A DNA stretch of 64,000 nt, taken from positions 434,001 through 498,000 of the forward strand of contig NZ_PDJC01000001.1 in the NCBI RefSeq assembly GCF_002563675.1, given 5' to 3'. Numbering within the stretch: the stretch's first letter is position 1; each line of letters opens with the position of its first letter. Of this stretch, positions 17,620-26,821 are shown in pieces. Both the position numbers and the translations under genes were made by a program. Under the pieces are notes generated by a model, which saw nothing but the letters and a program-made list of their open reading frames with translations, searched no databases and was not told the origin of the DNA. Source of the stretch: Propionicimonas paludicola (GTDB taxonomy: Bacteria; Actinomycetota; Actinomycetes; Propionibacteriales; Propionibacteriaceae).

Positions 17620-18660
17620 GTGACCCACACTGTTAGATCCGGACGTACCGCCGAGCGGCCGGTTGTCGAGCGGGCCACCATCGTCGATGTGGCCCGGACG
17701 GCCGGAGTCTCGGTCTCCACGGTGTCCAAGGTGATCAACGGCCGAGACGGCGTCGCGGCCGAGACCTATGACAGGGTGATGAGCGTCGTGGCCGACCTGG
17801 GCTACGAGTCGTCCCTGGTGGCCAGCAGCCTGCGGCGGCGCAGCACCAATGTGGTCGGGGTGCTGGTGCCGCAGTTCGAACCGTTCTCCACCGAGCTGCT
17901 CAAGGGCATCTCGACCGCCACCGAAGGCACCGGCTATGAGTTGCTGGCCTACTCCGGTGATCTCAGCCACAACGAGATCGGCTGGGAGCGCCGCTCGCTG
18001 TCCCGGCTGGCCGGCACGTTGATCGACGGTGCCGTGATCGTGGCCCCCACTGCCGCGGTGACCACGGCGACCATTCCGGTGGTGGCCATCGACCCGCACA
18101 CCGGACGTACCGGACCCAGCACCGTCGAGGTGGACAACATCGGCGGCGCCCGGGCCGCCACCGAGCATCTCATTGAGCTGGGCCACACCCGGATCGCGCA
18201 CATCCGCGGTCGCACGGACCTGGTCTCTGCCGAGCAGCGCGAGCAGGGCTACCGAGAGGCCCTCCAGGCCGCCGGTCTGCCCTACGACCCCGAGCTGGTG
18301 CGGGTGGGCGGCTATCGCGCCGTGGAGACCACCGATGCCGCTCACGAACTGCTCAGCCTGCCGAACCGGCCCAGTGCGATCTTCGCGGCCAACGACCTGT
18401 CCGCGATCCGGGTCCTTGAGGTGGCCGCCGAGTTGGGTCTTCGGGTGCCCGAGGATCTGTCGGTGGTCGGCTTCGACAACGTCCCGGAGGCGGCGAACGC
18501 CACCCCGGCGCTGACCACGGTCTCCCAGCCCATGCATCAGATCGGTGCCGAGGCCATCCGGATCCTCATGGAACTGCTCAACGGGGAGTCCAAGGAAGAG
18601 CACCTGCGGCTACCGGCCACCATGGTGATCCGGGCCAGCACGGCACCCTTCGTCGGCTGA
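17620..18660 (+). CDS. LacI-family transcriptional regulator
   Basis: The 346-residue protein has a LacI helix-turn-helix (residues about 20-45, [15 protein letters not shown]) and a ligand-binding domain (NGL-type, with FAANDLSAIRVLEVAAELG near residue 255). It is transcribed away from the binding-protein operon and is almost certainly its local repressor, binding at 17551-17570. It is paralogous to the truncated LacI gene at the left edge of the window. GTG 17620 is preceded at 7 bases by TAGCGT. The inducer is probably a xylo-oligosaccharide or xylose, from context. Confidence 0.93.
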   Translation: MTHTVRSGRTAERPVVERATIVDVARTAGVSVSTVSKVINGRDGVAAETYDRVMSVVADLGYESSLVASSLRRRSTNVVGVLVPQFEPFSTELLKGISTATEGTGYELLAYSGDLSHNEIGWERRSLSRLAGTLIDGAVIVAPTAAVTTATIPVVAIDPHTGRTGPSTVEVDNIGGARAATEHLIELGHTRIAHIRGRTDLVSAEQREQGYREALQAAGLPYDPELVRVGGYRAVETTDAAHELLSLPNRPSAIFAANDLSAIRVLEVAAELGLRVPEDLSVVGFDNVPEAANATPALTTVSQPMHQIGAEAIRILMELLNGESKEEHLRLPATMVIRASTAPFVG

Positions 18661-18663
18661 GCC

Positions 18664-20427
18664 TCAGGCCGGATCGACGATCTCGCAGAGCACCTGACCC
18701 GAACCCACGCTGGCACCGACCTTGGCCGAAAGCCCGGAGACGATGCCGGCCCGATGGGCGGTGATCGGCTGCTCCATCTTCATGGCCTCCAGCACCAGGA
18801 CCAGGTCGCCCTCGGCCACCTCGTCCCCTTCGATCACGGCCACCTTGACGATGGTGCCCTGCATTGGGGCGGTCAGCTCGTTCGACGAGGGCGCCTTGGC
18901 CTTCGCGCCCCCGGTGCTGCGACGGGTCGGACGCTGCGCAGAGGGCTGCTTCAGGACCGGGGCGGCCAGCGAACTGGGTAGCCGGACCTCGACCCGGCGA
19001 CCGTTCACCTCGACCACGTAGACGGTCTTGTCCTCGCCCTCGGTGCTGCCCAGCGTGCCGGTGTAGGGCTCCAGCCGCTTGTCGAACTCGGTCTCGATCC
19101 AACGGGTGTGGACGCCGAAGCTGCCGTCGGCGGCCACGAAGGCCGGCTCGGTGAGCACTGCGGCATGGAAGGGGATCACCGAGGGCATTCCCTCCAGCAC
19201 GGTCTCGGCCAGTGCCCGGCGGCTGCGCTCGATGGCCTGGGCCCGGTCGGCCCCGGTGACGATCAGCTTGGCCACCAGTGAGTCGAACGAGCCGGGCACG
19301 GCCATTCCGGGCAGGTAGCCGGCATCCACCCGGACGCCCGGGCCGGACGGCGGCGTCCAGGCGGTCAGGGTGCCGGGGGCCGGCATGAAGTTGCGTCCGG
19401 GGTCCTCGGCGTTGATCCGGAACTCGATCGAGTGCCCGCGCGGGGTCGGGTCGCCGTAGCCGAGCTCCTCGCCGTCGGCGATCCGGAACATCTCCCGGAC
19501 CAGATCCAGTCCGGTGACCTCTTCGGAAACCGGGTGCTCCACCTGGAGCCGGGTGTTCACCTCGAGGAAAGAGATGGTGCCGTCCTGGCCGACCAGGAAC
19601 TCACACGTCCCGGCGCCCACGTAGCCGGCCTCGGCCAGGATCGCCTTGCTGGAGGCGTACAGGCTGGCCACCTGCTCCTCGCTCAGGAATGGTGCAGGCG
19701 CCTCTTCGACAAGCTTCTGGTGGCGTCGTTGCAGGGAGCAGTCGCGGGTGGAGACCACCACGACGTGGCCGTGGGCGTCGGCCAGGCACTGGGTCTCGAC
19801 ATGCCGGGGACGGTCCAGGTAGCGCTCGACGAAGCACTCGCCGCGACCGAAGGCGGTGACCGCCTCGCGGGTGGCCGACTCGAACAGCTCGGGGATCTCC
19901 TCCAGAGTGCGGGCCACCTTCAGGCCGCGTCCGCCGCCACCGAAGGCGGCCTTGATCGCGATCGGCAGTCCGTGCTGCTCGGCGAACGCGAGCACCTCAG
20001 CGGCGTCCGCCACCGGGTCGGCCGTGCCGGGAACCAGGGGAGCACCCACCTTCTGGGCGATATGACGGGCCTGCACCTTGTCGCCGAGGGCTTCGATGGC
20101 GGCCGGCGGCGGTCCGATCCAGGTCAGCCCGGCGTCGATCACGGCCTGGGCGAAGGCGGCGTTCTCGGCCAGGAAGCCGTAGCCGGGGTGGACGGCGTCG
20201 GCCCCGGCGCGGGTGGCCACGGCGAGCAGCTTGGCGATGTCGAGGTAGGTCTCGGCCGGGGTGATTCCGTTCAGTGCGAAGGCCTCGTCGGCGAGCCGGA
20301 CGAAGAGCGAGTCGGCGTCCGGGTCGGCGTAGACGGCGACGCTGCCGATCCCGGCATCGCGCGCAGCCCGGATCACCCGCACCGCGATCTCGCCGCGGTT
20401 GGCGACCAGCACTTTCGAAATCGTCAT
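18664..20427 (-). CDS. pccA: Acyl-CoA (acetyl/propionyl-CoA) carboxylase alpha subunit: biotin carboxylase plus biotin carrier
   Basis: This 587-residue protein fuses a biotin carboxylase (residues 1-450, ATP-grasp with [13 protein letters not shown], and the family's [10 protein letters not shown] segment) to a C-terminal biotin carrier domain, with the biotinylated lysine in [10 protein letters not shown]. This is the actinobacterial AccA3/PccA layout. It carboxylates its own biotin with bicarbonate and ATP, then works with a beta subunit such as the one at 28716-30290. BirA at 30339-31109 should biotinylate it. The start has a strong AGGGAGGG site. Whether it serves acetyl-CoA, propionyl-CoA or both cannot be decided from sequence. 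Confidence 0.93.
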   Translation of the reverse strand: MTISKVLVANRGEIAVRVIRAARDAGIGSVAVYADPDADSLFVRLADEAFALNGITPAETYLDIAKLLAVATRAGADAVHPGYGFLAENAAFAQAVIDAGLTWIGPPPAAIEALGDKVQARHIAQKVGAPLVPGTADPVADAAEVLAFAEQHGLPIAIKAAFGGGGRGLKVARTLEEIPELFESATREAVTAFGRGECFVERYLDRPRHVETQCLADAHGHVVVVSTRDCSLQRRHQKLVEEAPAPFLSEEQVASLYASSKAILAEAGYVGAGTCEFLVGQDGTISFLEVNTRLQVEHPVSEEVTGLDLVREMFRIADGEELGYGDPTPRGHSIEFRINAEDPGRNFMPAPGTLTAWTPPSGPGVRVDAGYLPGMAVPGSFDSLVAKLIVTGADRAQAIERSRRALAETVLEGMPSVIPFHAAVLTEPAFVAADGSFGVHTRWIETEFDKRLEPYTGTLGSTEGEDKTVYVVEVNGRRVEVRLPSSLAAPVLKQPSAQRPTRRSTGGAKAKAPSSNELTAPMQGTIVKVAVIEGDEVAEGDLVLVLEAMKMEQPITAHRAGIVSGLSAKVGASVGSGQVLCEIVDPA

Positions 20428-20571
20428 CGACCCTCCCTGGAACCTGCGGCGTCGCTGCGGAGTCTAGTGAGAAGGTCTGGACCCCGAGGCGCGGACTAAG
20501 CCGCTTTGCTGAGCTTTGCTGTGTTCTGCGTGTCGGCTGAGGTTGTCGGGACCCGACGCCGTGGACGGAGC

Positions 20572-21573
20572 ATGCTGGACGCCGTGAGCAGCATTCGCAG
20601 CAGGGCCTGGCGCGACGGCGTCGAAGTGGCCGTCGACTTTCCGTTGGCCGATCTGGACGCCTGGCTGGGCCGTGAGGACGTCCTGGTCTGGCTGGACATC
20701 CTGGCCCCCAGCCCTGAGGACCTCGCCGTGCTGCGCGACGAACTCGGCATGGACGAGTTGGCCGTCGAGGACGCCGTCGAGCCCATGGAGCGGCCCAAGG
20801 CCACCCGGCACGCCACCCACTCCTTCCTCACCTGCTACTCGACGACGATCGAGACTGGCACGCGCAACGCGCGGCTGATCACCGGCCGGGTCTCGGCCTT
20901 CCTGCTGAAGGACGGTCTGATCACCGTGCGCCCGGACGACACCGTCGATATGGACGCCATTCTGCGCCGCTGGCAAGAGGACGGCCTGCTGCACAGCGGC
21001 GTGGCTGCACTCGTCCATGGGCTGCTGGATCACCTTGTCGATGGCCACTTCGAAGCCATCGGGAAGATGGACGATGAGCTGGAGGATCTCGAAGACCTGC
21101 TCTTCGAGCCCAGCGGCAAGACGTCCATCCTTCAGCAGCGGGTGTTCGCCATGCGCAAGGCACTGGTCGAGTTGCGCCGGGTGGTGCTGCCGATGCGCGA
21201 GGTGGTCACGTCGGTGATGCGGTTCCGCTCGGAGAGCGATCGACCGCTGGCCACCGACCTGGACGGCAACTTCAACGATCTCTACGACCATGTGATCCGG
21301 GCCGCAGAGTGGACCGAAAGCCTGCGCGACATGGTCTCCAGCATCTTCGAGACCCAGCTCTCCTTGCAGGACGCCCGGCTGAACGAGGTGATGAAGAAGT
21401 TGGCCGGCTGGGGCGCCATCATCGCGGTGCCGACCGCGATCACCGGCTGGTTCGGCCAGAACCTGCCCTACCCGGGCTTCTCGGCCGTCTCCGGCCTGAT
21501 CCAGTCCAGCGTGCTGATCGTGTTCGGCAGCGTCGGGCTGTTCGCAGTCTTCCGGAAGTTCGACTGGATCTAG
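20572..21573 (+). CDS. CorA-like divalent metal transporter
   Basis: The 333-residue product has the CorA architecture: a large cytoplasmic N-terminal domain, a long helical stalk and two C-terminal membrane segments. The signature Gly-Met-Asn loop that forms the Mg2+ selectivity filter reads Gly-Gln-Asn here (TGWFGQNLPYPGF), so ion selectivity may differ. ATG 20572 is preceded by GGACGGAG; an in-frame ATG at 20506 adds only unlikely residues. It is divergent from the carboxylase gene. Confidence 0.85.
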   Translation: MLDAVSSIRSRAWRDGVEVAVDFPLADLDAWLGREDVLVWLDILAPSPEDLAVLRDELGMDELAVEDAVEPMERPKATRHATHSFLTCYSTTIETGTRNARLITGRVSAFLLKDGLITVRPDDTVDMDAILRRWQEDGLLHSGVAALVHGLLDHLVDGHFEAIGKMDDELEDLEDLLFEPSGKTSILQQRVFAMRKALVELRRVVLPMREVVTSVMRFRSESDRPLATDLDGNFNDLYDHVIRAAEWTESLRDMVSSIFETQLSLQDARLNEVMKKLAGWGAIIAVPTAITGWFGQNLPYPGFSAVSGLIQSSVLIVFGSVGLFAVFRKFDWI

Positions 21574-21620
21574 ATCATTCCTGGCTGTCTCGGCGATGTC
21601 GGGCCGGCTGCGCCGCGCCC

Positions 21621-21626
21621 TACGAT
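21621..21626 (+). promoter_or_regulatory. Putative -10 box (TACGAT) for leaderless lysE-type gene
   Basis: TACGAT lies 6 bases before ATG 21633, placing transcription start at the start codon. No ribosome binding site is present, which agrees with a leaderless message. Confidence 0.5.
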
Positions 21627-21632
21627 GCGTCC

Positions 21633-22262
21633 ATGAGCTTGGCCCAGGCCGTCCTCGGCTTCGCACTGCTGGCTGCAGTGATGACCGTCACTCCCGGCCT
21701 GGACACCGTCTTCGTGCTCCGGCAGGTGTTGCGCGGCGGACCTCGTCCGGCCTTCGCGGCCGCGGCCGGGATCGGGCTGGGAGTGGTGTTCTGGGGAGTG
21801 GCCGCGGCGGCCGGTGTGGCTGCGTTGTTCGTGGCCTCGCAGGTCGCCTACAACGTGTTGCGCTGGGCCGGAGTGGCCTTCCTGCTCTACCTGGCGTTCA
21901 GCTACCTGCGCTCTGCGTGGCGCGGTGATTCACCATCGCTGGAGGTCGCCGGCACCCCGGTGGACAAGCCCGGCGAAGCGTTCATCAAGGGGCTGCTCAC
22001 TGACCTGCTGAACCCGAAGATCGCCGTCTTCTATCTGTCGGTGCTGCCGCTGTTCCTGCCGCCCGGCTACCCGCCGGCGGCGATCGGAGCCCTGTTGGCG
22101 CTGATCCACGGGGCCATGGGTATGGCCTGGTTCACCGTGGTGATCCTGGCGGCCGGCCCGATGCGCCGCTATCTGACCAGCCGTCGGGGCGGCCGGATCG
22201 TCGACGCCACCGCGGGCGTGGCCATGACCGGCTTCGCGGCCGTCCTCGGCTTCGAGCGCTGA
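21633..22262 (+). CDS. LysE/RhtB-family amino-acid exporter
   Basis: This 209-residue membrane protein has about six hydrophobic segments and the family N-terminal motif with TPGLDTVFVLRQ. LysE/RhtB proteins export amino acids such as lysine, threonine or homoserine lactones; the substrate here is unknown. ATG 21633 was chosen because the family starts at this point and a TACGAT box precedes it by 6 bases. Confidence 0.9.
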   Translation: MSLAQAVLGFALLAAVMTVTPGLDTVFVLRQVLRGGPRPAFAAAAGIGLGVVFWGVAAAAGVAALFVASQVAYNVLRWAGVAFLLYLAFSYLRSAWRGDSPSLEVAGTPVDKPGEAFIKGLLTDLLNPKIAVFYLSVLPLFLPPGYPPAAIGALLALIHGAMGMAWFTVVILAAGPMRRYLTSRRGGRIVDATAGVAMTGFAAVLGFER

Positions 22263-22553
22263 GGGGTTACGGGCCGCGTCAGCCGACTGGCGGCATCGCG
22301 TTGCCCAGGACGCGTCACCTCGAACAGGTGATCCGCGAGTTCGTCCAGCCGGGCCTGCGCTTTCTGTGTGGCCTGCTGTGATTTCGAGGTAGACGGGCAA
22401 CCGAGAATCCCTCCCGTTCTCATTGCGGCCGATTGTGAAATCACTTGGGCCGTGATTCGTATTCGCGTGCATGTTGCAGGACGTGGCCATGCTCAGGCGC
22501 GCATGGGGTGAGGACAAATGCAGTGACCACAGGGTGACGAAGCCGTGGTCGGC
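22263..22553. other. Intergenic stretch with a short direct repeat of the HNH gene's 3' end
   Basis: About 290 bases without a supportable gene. A copy of GCGCGCATGGGGTGAGGA at 22497-22514 recurs, with one extra G, at the end of the HNH gene near 22558, 60 bases apart. This suggests a small duplication at the edge of the accessory patch. Confidence 0.4.
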
Positions 22554-23900
22554 CTATGCGCGCATGGGGGTGAGGAAGCGGGCGTGGATTCGTGGTCGCT
22601 GGGTGGGGTCGGCGCGTCGGGGCGGGATGATCTCCGCTCGGCCGTCGGCTCGCAGTCGTACCTGCCAGCGATCGGCGGTCGGGTCGTGGCCCGGTTCGAC
22701 GATGCCGTGGTGGTGCGCGCAGACCAGGACGAGATTGTCTAGTGACGTCAATCCGCCCGCCCACCAGGGGACGATGTGGTGGGCGTGGCACTCCTGAGGC
22801 GGCTTGTCACAGCCGGGGAACACGCATCCGCCGTCGCGTAGTTCGAGGGCTGCTCTGATCGGGGCGGCAACGAGTCGTTGGGTGCGTCCGACGTCGAGGA
22901 TCTCGGACTGGCTGCCCAGTACTGCGGGTAGCAGGTCCGCGTCGCACAGCAGTCGCCGCAGGACTCCGGCCGGTATCGGCTGGTTGCTGCCGGTCAGGTG
23001 GCCGGTCAGCAGCCCCGCGTCGGTAGCGGTCTTGGCGAGTTTGTCGTAGGACAAGGTGATCACGATGCGGGGCCGGTCGCCGCCGTTGGCGGGGGCGAGT
23101 GCTTCTTGGCAGTGCCGGTTGACCATAGTGATCAGCGCGTCGGCTCGGCGCATGGTGGGTGTGACAAGCTCAACGAGTGGATCTCGGGCTTCGAGGGAGG
23201 CTCGCTTGTCGGCGGCGGCGTAGGCGTCGATGATCCGGATGAACGGTTCGGCATCGGCTACTGGCAGGCTGCCACGAATGTGGATGCTGCCGTGCCCGTC
23301 GCCGACGAACTCCAGATGCCGGCGGGCACGGGCGGCTCGCTGTTGCCGTTCGAGCCTGGCAGCTTCGAGGGTGTCGGCGGTGTCGGGGGCGAGTACTTCG
23401 ACCAGGTGTGTGGTGAGCCGACGCAGGGCTGCGGCGTCGTGGCTGGCCGCGAAACCAACCATCAACTCTTGTCCTTGGATGATCGTGGCCTGGTCGAACT
23501 CTCGGGGTAGGTCGGCGAGTACGGAGGTGATCGCCTCGGCCTGGGAGGGCAGCACCATTCCGGCGGCGGCAGCACGCCGGACGACCTCGAACTGGGCCAG
23601 CCCTTGTCCGGCTTTGATCAGCCGCCTCGCCTCGCGAGGGGTGAGTTGGGCGGCATCGGTGAGCCAGGTGGTGGTCGAGGTGCGGTACTCCCGCCAGGCC
23701 GCCTCCGTCGCTTCGATGCGGGCGGCGAGTTGTTGCTGCCAGGCCTGGAGCCGGGCATCCAGCCGCAGCGCCACTCTCAGATTGGCGAGCTGTTCCGCAT
23801 CGGACGGTAGCCGCAGCCGATCATCGGTGAGAGCATCAAGAGCAGCACCGATAACGGCCAACAACTGGCCATCAGTCAGCTCGGCGAAGCTCTCATCCAT
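22554..23900 (-). CDS. DUF222 / HNH endonuclease domain protein (13E12 repeat family)
   Basis: The 448-residue product has an N-terminal DUF222 domain (residues about 15-300) and a C-terminal HNH nuclease motif: CVFPGCDKPPQECHAHHIVPWW then NLVLVCAHHHGIVEP, with the expected zinc cysteine pairs. Proteins of this 13E12 family occur in many copies in actinobacterial genomes, often in variable regions, and their biological role is not settled. A TAGTGT box lies 6 bases before ATG 23900. Its copy in this lower-GC patch suggests recent acquisition. Confidence 0.9.
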   Translation of the reverse strand: MDESFAELTDGQLLAVIGAALDALTDDRLRLPSDAEQLANLRVALRLDARLQAWQQQLAARIEATEAAWREYRTSTTTWLTDAAQLTPREARRLIKAGQGLAQFEVVRRAAAAGMVLPSQAEAITSVLADLPREFDQATIIQGQELMVGFAASHDAAALRRLTTHLVEVLAPDTADTLEAARLERQQRAARARRHLEFVGDGHGSIHIRGSLPVADAEPFIRIIDAYAAADKRASLEARDPLVELVTPTMRRADALITMVNRHCQEALAPANGGDRPRIVITLSYDKLAKTATDAGLLTGHLTGSNQPIPAGVLRRLLCDADLLPAVLGSQSEILDVGRTQRLVAAPIRAALELRDGGCVFPGCDKPPQECHAHHIVPWWAGGLTSLDNLVLVCAHHHGIVEPGHDPTADRWQVRLRADGRAEIIPPRRADPTQRPRIHARFLTPMRA

Positions 23901-23906
23901 AACCCC

Positions 23907-23912
23907 ACACTA
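23907..23912 (-). promoter_or_regulatory. Putative -10 box (TAGTGT) for the DUF222/HNH gene
   Basis: TAGTGT is separated by GGGGTT from ATG 23900, matching the leaderless spacing seen at many other genes here. Confidence 0.4.
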
Positions 23913-24029
23913 ACCAGCCCCACTGACACTTTCTTCCCCCGAATTGGCCCTCAGCTCATGTCCCGAGAAATGTCGTACAGATAATCACAGGAAAGGCGTC
24001 GCCAGTCCCAATCGGGCCACGCAGGATGG

Positions 24030-24719
24030 TTACGGCTGGTCCTGGAAGAACACCGAGTTCACGTCCATTGCGAACAACCACCTTCGAGTCCTTAACTTCG
24101 CCAACAACTGCGCGTCATCAGGCCCAGAAACCAAACGCTGTTCAACAAAGGTCGTCAGCCACGATTCCGGAGTCACTAGCACCGTGGCCGCCTGGCCACT
24201 CAGGAGTTGCGAATAGCCTTCAAGATCGGGCGAACAGGAATAGTTGGGCCCCGGCACGGGCAGGGTGTCGCTCGGCGATCCATCCGCCACATCGCCACTT
24301 GAGGCGAGCACACAGAAGCTCGCCATCGCCTGCAGCATGGTGTCTCGCCCGGCGGTGTAGTCCCCGTCCCAACCGAAGAAGACCAAGGAATGCGCCTTGC
24401 ACTGCAGCCGGTAGCCGTCCTTCACCTTCCAGTTGTTCTGGCCTTCGCGACAGGTGGTGTAGGTGCGTCTGGCCACCAGGCTCACCCCAGGAACCGACAA
24501 GCCCGCGGGCCACTGCTCCACCCGGGCGATCGCTGCCGACCGAGCCTCAGCCGTCTGAGAGCCATCCAGCACCTCAGCCGCCGCCAGCCGCGGGGCCGCA
24601 CAGCCCGAAAGGGCCATAGCGATACCGGCAAGCAGGGAGACCAGTCCAGCGGGTCGATGCCATGACGGCTGCCGCTTGCGCGGGGACAACGCATTCTTGC
24701 GGTGAGCTGACAGCTCCAC
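24030..24719 (-). CDS. Hypothetical lipoprotein
   Basis: I do not recognise this 229-residue protein. It has basic N-terminal residues, a hydrophobic segment and a lipobox (AMALSGC near residue 44), so it should be a secreted lipoprotein. The mature part contains four or five cysteines (TTCREGQ, LQCKAHS, FCVLASS, YSCSPD) that could form disulphides. Start GTG 24719 has a GGAGG site; ATG 24752 is the alternative. The gene is noticeably less GC-rich than its neighbours, in line with transfer. Confidence 0.65.
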   Translation of the reverse strand: MELSAHRKNALSPRKRQPSWHRPAGLVSLLAGIAMALSGCAAPRLAAAEVLDGSQTAEARSAAIARVEQWPAGLSVPGVSLVARRTYTTCREGQNNWKVKDGYRLQCKAHSLVFFGWDGDYTAGRDTMLQAMASFCVLASSGDVADGSPSDTLPVPGPNYSCSPDLEGYSQLLSGQAATVLVTPESWLTTFVEQRLVSGPDDAQLLAKLRTRRWLFAMDVNSVFFQDQP

Positions 24720-24913
24720 GCCTGCCTCCAAAGGGGGTGAGGATGTTCGCACGCTAGCGGGCGCAGCCAGCCCAAACCCAGCCCTCGGCGAACTCTGTCA
24801 GTCTTCTGTCCTCTTAGCGACGACGAAGCCACCTGATCGCGATGTGAAGGAGTGAGGGTTCGGTGGCGTGAGTCAGGATCGAGAGCGGCGGGTGGACGGA
24901 CTCTTGATGAGCT

Positions 24914-26074
24914 TCAGTCGATGATGGCCCGAGCCGGCGCAGGCTCGGGTGGCATCGGCGCGGCCAGCCAGGCGGCCAGTGCGGTGGTCAGGGGAATCGC
25001 TGCCACCAGGGCGATCGAGGCCACCAGGGTGGCGATCACTTCCTGGGCCACGGTGTTGAAGGTGAGCAGCTGCAGAATCGTGAAGTTCAGCCGGGAGGAC
25101 AGCAGCAGCAGCGCCAGCGCCGTCCCCACATAGGCGAAGGCGATCGTGTAGACGGTCGAGGCGATGTGGTCGCGGCCGATCCGCATGGCGCTGCCGAAAA
25201 TCGTCCGGCGGCTGGCCGTCGGGGCGGCCTCGCGCAGCTCCCAGACCGCTGAGGCCTGAGTGATCGTGACGTCGTTCAGCACGCCGACCCCGGCCAGCAC
25301 CATGCCGCACAGCAGGATCCCGCGGGCATCGATGCCGGGGAACTGGGACGGGAGCTGACCCATCACCTCGTCCTGCAGAGGGGTCAGGCTAGTCGCCGGG
25401 ATCGCCCACCAGGCCAGGCCGGCCACCACGGCGATGCCGAGGAAGGTGCCGATCAGGGCGGTGGTGGTCTTCACCGAGATGCCGTGGGCCAGGTAGACCA
25501 CGACGAACATCACCAGCGAAGCGGTGACCAGGGCGACCCCCAGCGGGTTGCGGGCAATGCTGAGCGCCGGCAGCGTGAACGTCCACACGATCGTGAGCGC
25601 GGCCGCCAGCCCGACCAGCGCGGCCACGCCCTTCCAGCGGGCCACGGCGATCACCACGGCAACGAAGACGGCGAGCAGGGCCAGCATCGGCGCGGTCCGC
25701 TCGTAGTCGATGAAGTAGGCGCCGGGTTGTCCGGGCAGGGTCATGGCCTGCACTCGCTGGCCCAGGTGGACTTCGCTGAGCGGCGCGCTTGGGTCGCCGG
25801 GCACCTCGACGCGGCTGCCGTCGTCGAGCTGGACGACCAGATGCCCGGTCTGCCCGTCGTTGGGGACCACTTCAACCACCGAGCCGGTGACCAGGGTTGC
25901 TCCAGGATCCAGCCACGGCTGCTTGGCCGGGACATCGTGGGGCCACAGCAGCACCGCCCCGACTGCGGTGGCGGCCACCAGGATGGCCATCACGATGCCC
26001 AGGATCAGCTGGGTGTGCCGGCTGGCTCGGACGGGTCCACCGTGGTCGTGGGTCGTCACGAGCTCTGGTTCCAT
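24914..26074 (-). CDS. YibE/F-like family membrane protein
   Basis: This 386-residue protein has one N-terminal membrane segment, an extracytoplasmic beta-rich domain (residues about 55-125, with VVQLDDGSRVEVPGD) and about seven further membrane segments. The conserved stretch GMVLAGVGVLNDVTITQAS near residue 265 is diagnostic of the YibE/F family. Function in the family is unknown; it is found mainly in Gram-positive bacteria. It stands alone between the lipoprotein and the SDR gene. Confidence 0.88.
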   Translation of the reverse strand: MEPELVTTHDHGGPVRASRHTQLILGIVMAILVAATAVGAVLLWPHDVPAKQPWLDPGATLVTGSVVEVVPNDGQTGHLVVQLDDGSRVEVPGDPSAPLSEVHLGQRVQAMTLPGQPGAYFIDYERTAPMLALLAVFVAVVIAVARWKGVAALVGLAAALTIVWTFTLPALSIARNPLGVALVTASLVMFVVVYLAHGISVKTTTALIGTFLGIAVVAGLAWWAIPATSLTPLQDEVMGQLPSQFPGIDARGILLCGMVLAGVGVLNDVTITQASAVWELREAAPTASRRTIFGSAMRIGRDHIASTVYTIAFAYVGTALALLLLSSRLNFTILQLLTFNTVAQEVIATLVASIALVAAIPLTTALAAWLAAPMPPEPAPARAIID

Positions 26075-26143
26075 GCTCTGGATTCTGCCATCGCCGCGGT
26101 CAGCGACCGCCAGTGCGGGCTTCGGCGTGGGTAAGTGTTCGGC

Positions 26144-26821
26144 TCAGACCGGGGCGATCCGCAGGCTGTCCAGGCTGGCCTCCGGTGGCAGGTCCACCGC
26201 CAACCGGACGGCCCGAGCCACCGAGTCGGGGTCCAGATAGCGCTCTGGACGGTACGTCCGGCCCTCCAACTCGTTGAGCTGGACCTGCATCGGGGTGGCC
26301 ACCCGTCCCGGGTGCAGCGAGGTGACCCGGATGGCGCCCCGCTCCTCGGCCCGCAGTGAGTCGGCCAGCGCAGTCAGGGCGAACTTGGATGCCGCGTAGA
26401 CCCCCCAGCCGGCGTGGGCAGTCAACCCGGCACCGGAGTTGATGAAGATCACCAGGCCGCGGGCGACGCGCAGTGCCGGCAGCAGAGCCCGGGTCAGGGT
26501 GGCCGGGGCGACCACATTGGTGGCCAGCACCTGCTGCCACTCCTGGGTGGTGCTCTCGGCAAGGGTGCCGTAGGCGACCAGTCCGGCCGAGTGCACCAGG
26601 ACGTCCAGGCGCTCGATGCCGGCGGCGGCCGCCGCGACGGCAGCCTCATCGTCCAGGTCCACGCAGAACGGCGCGGACGACTCCAGCAGGGCGCAGGTCT
26701 CAGCGATCCGGTCGGCGTCCCGACCACCGACCAGGACGTGATGGGTGCTGCTCAGGGCCAGGGCGATCGCTCGTCCGATGCCACTGGAAGCACCGGTGAC
26801 CAGCGCAACCGGGCGGCTCAT
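26144..26821 (-). CDS. Short-chain dehydrogenase/reductase
   Basis: The 225-residue classical SDR carries the nucleotide-binding TGASSGIGRA at residue 9, NAG-like HSAG near 88, and the catalytic pair in YAASK near 148 with an upstream serine. Its substrate is unknown. Its ATG overlaps the stop of the UbiA-type gene by four bases, so the two are co-translated. In mycobacteria an SDR (DprE2) acts in the decaprenyl-phospho-arabinose pathway downstream of the UbiA enzyme. This protein is a short generic SDR, however, and I would not call it DprE2. Confidence 0.88.
   Translation of the reverse strand: MSRPVALVTGASSGIGRAIALALSSTHHVLVGGRDADRIAETCALLESSAPFCVDLDDEAAVAAAAAGIERLDVLVHSAGLVAYGTLAESTTQEWQQVLATNVVAPATLTRALLPALRVARGLVIFINSGAGLTAHAGWGVYAASKFALTALADSLRAEERGAIRVTSLHPGRVATPMQVQLNELEGRTYRPERYLDPDSVARAVRLAVDLPPEASLDSLRIAPV

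Noticed and set aside
22441-22791. 116-codon - strand frame overlapping the end of the HNH gene
   Set aside because: It is in a different frame from the HNH gene, has no motif, and its apparent similarity to the HNH tail comes from the short direct repeat at 22497 and 22558.
26144-26821. DprE2 identity for the SDR next to the UbiA-type gene
   Set aside because: The protein is a 225-residue classical SDR with a standard TGASSGIG start and YxxxK site; it lacks clear DprE2 features and no dprE1 is nearby.
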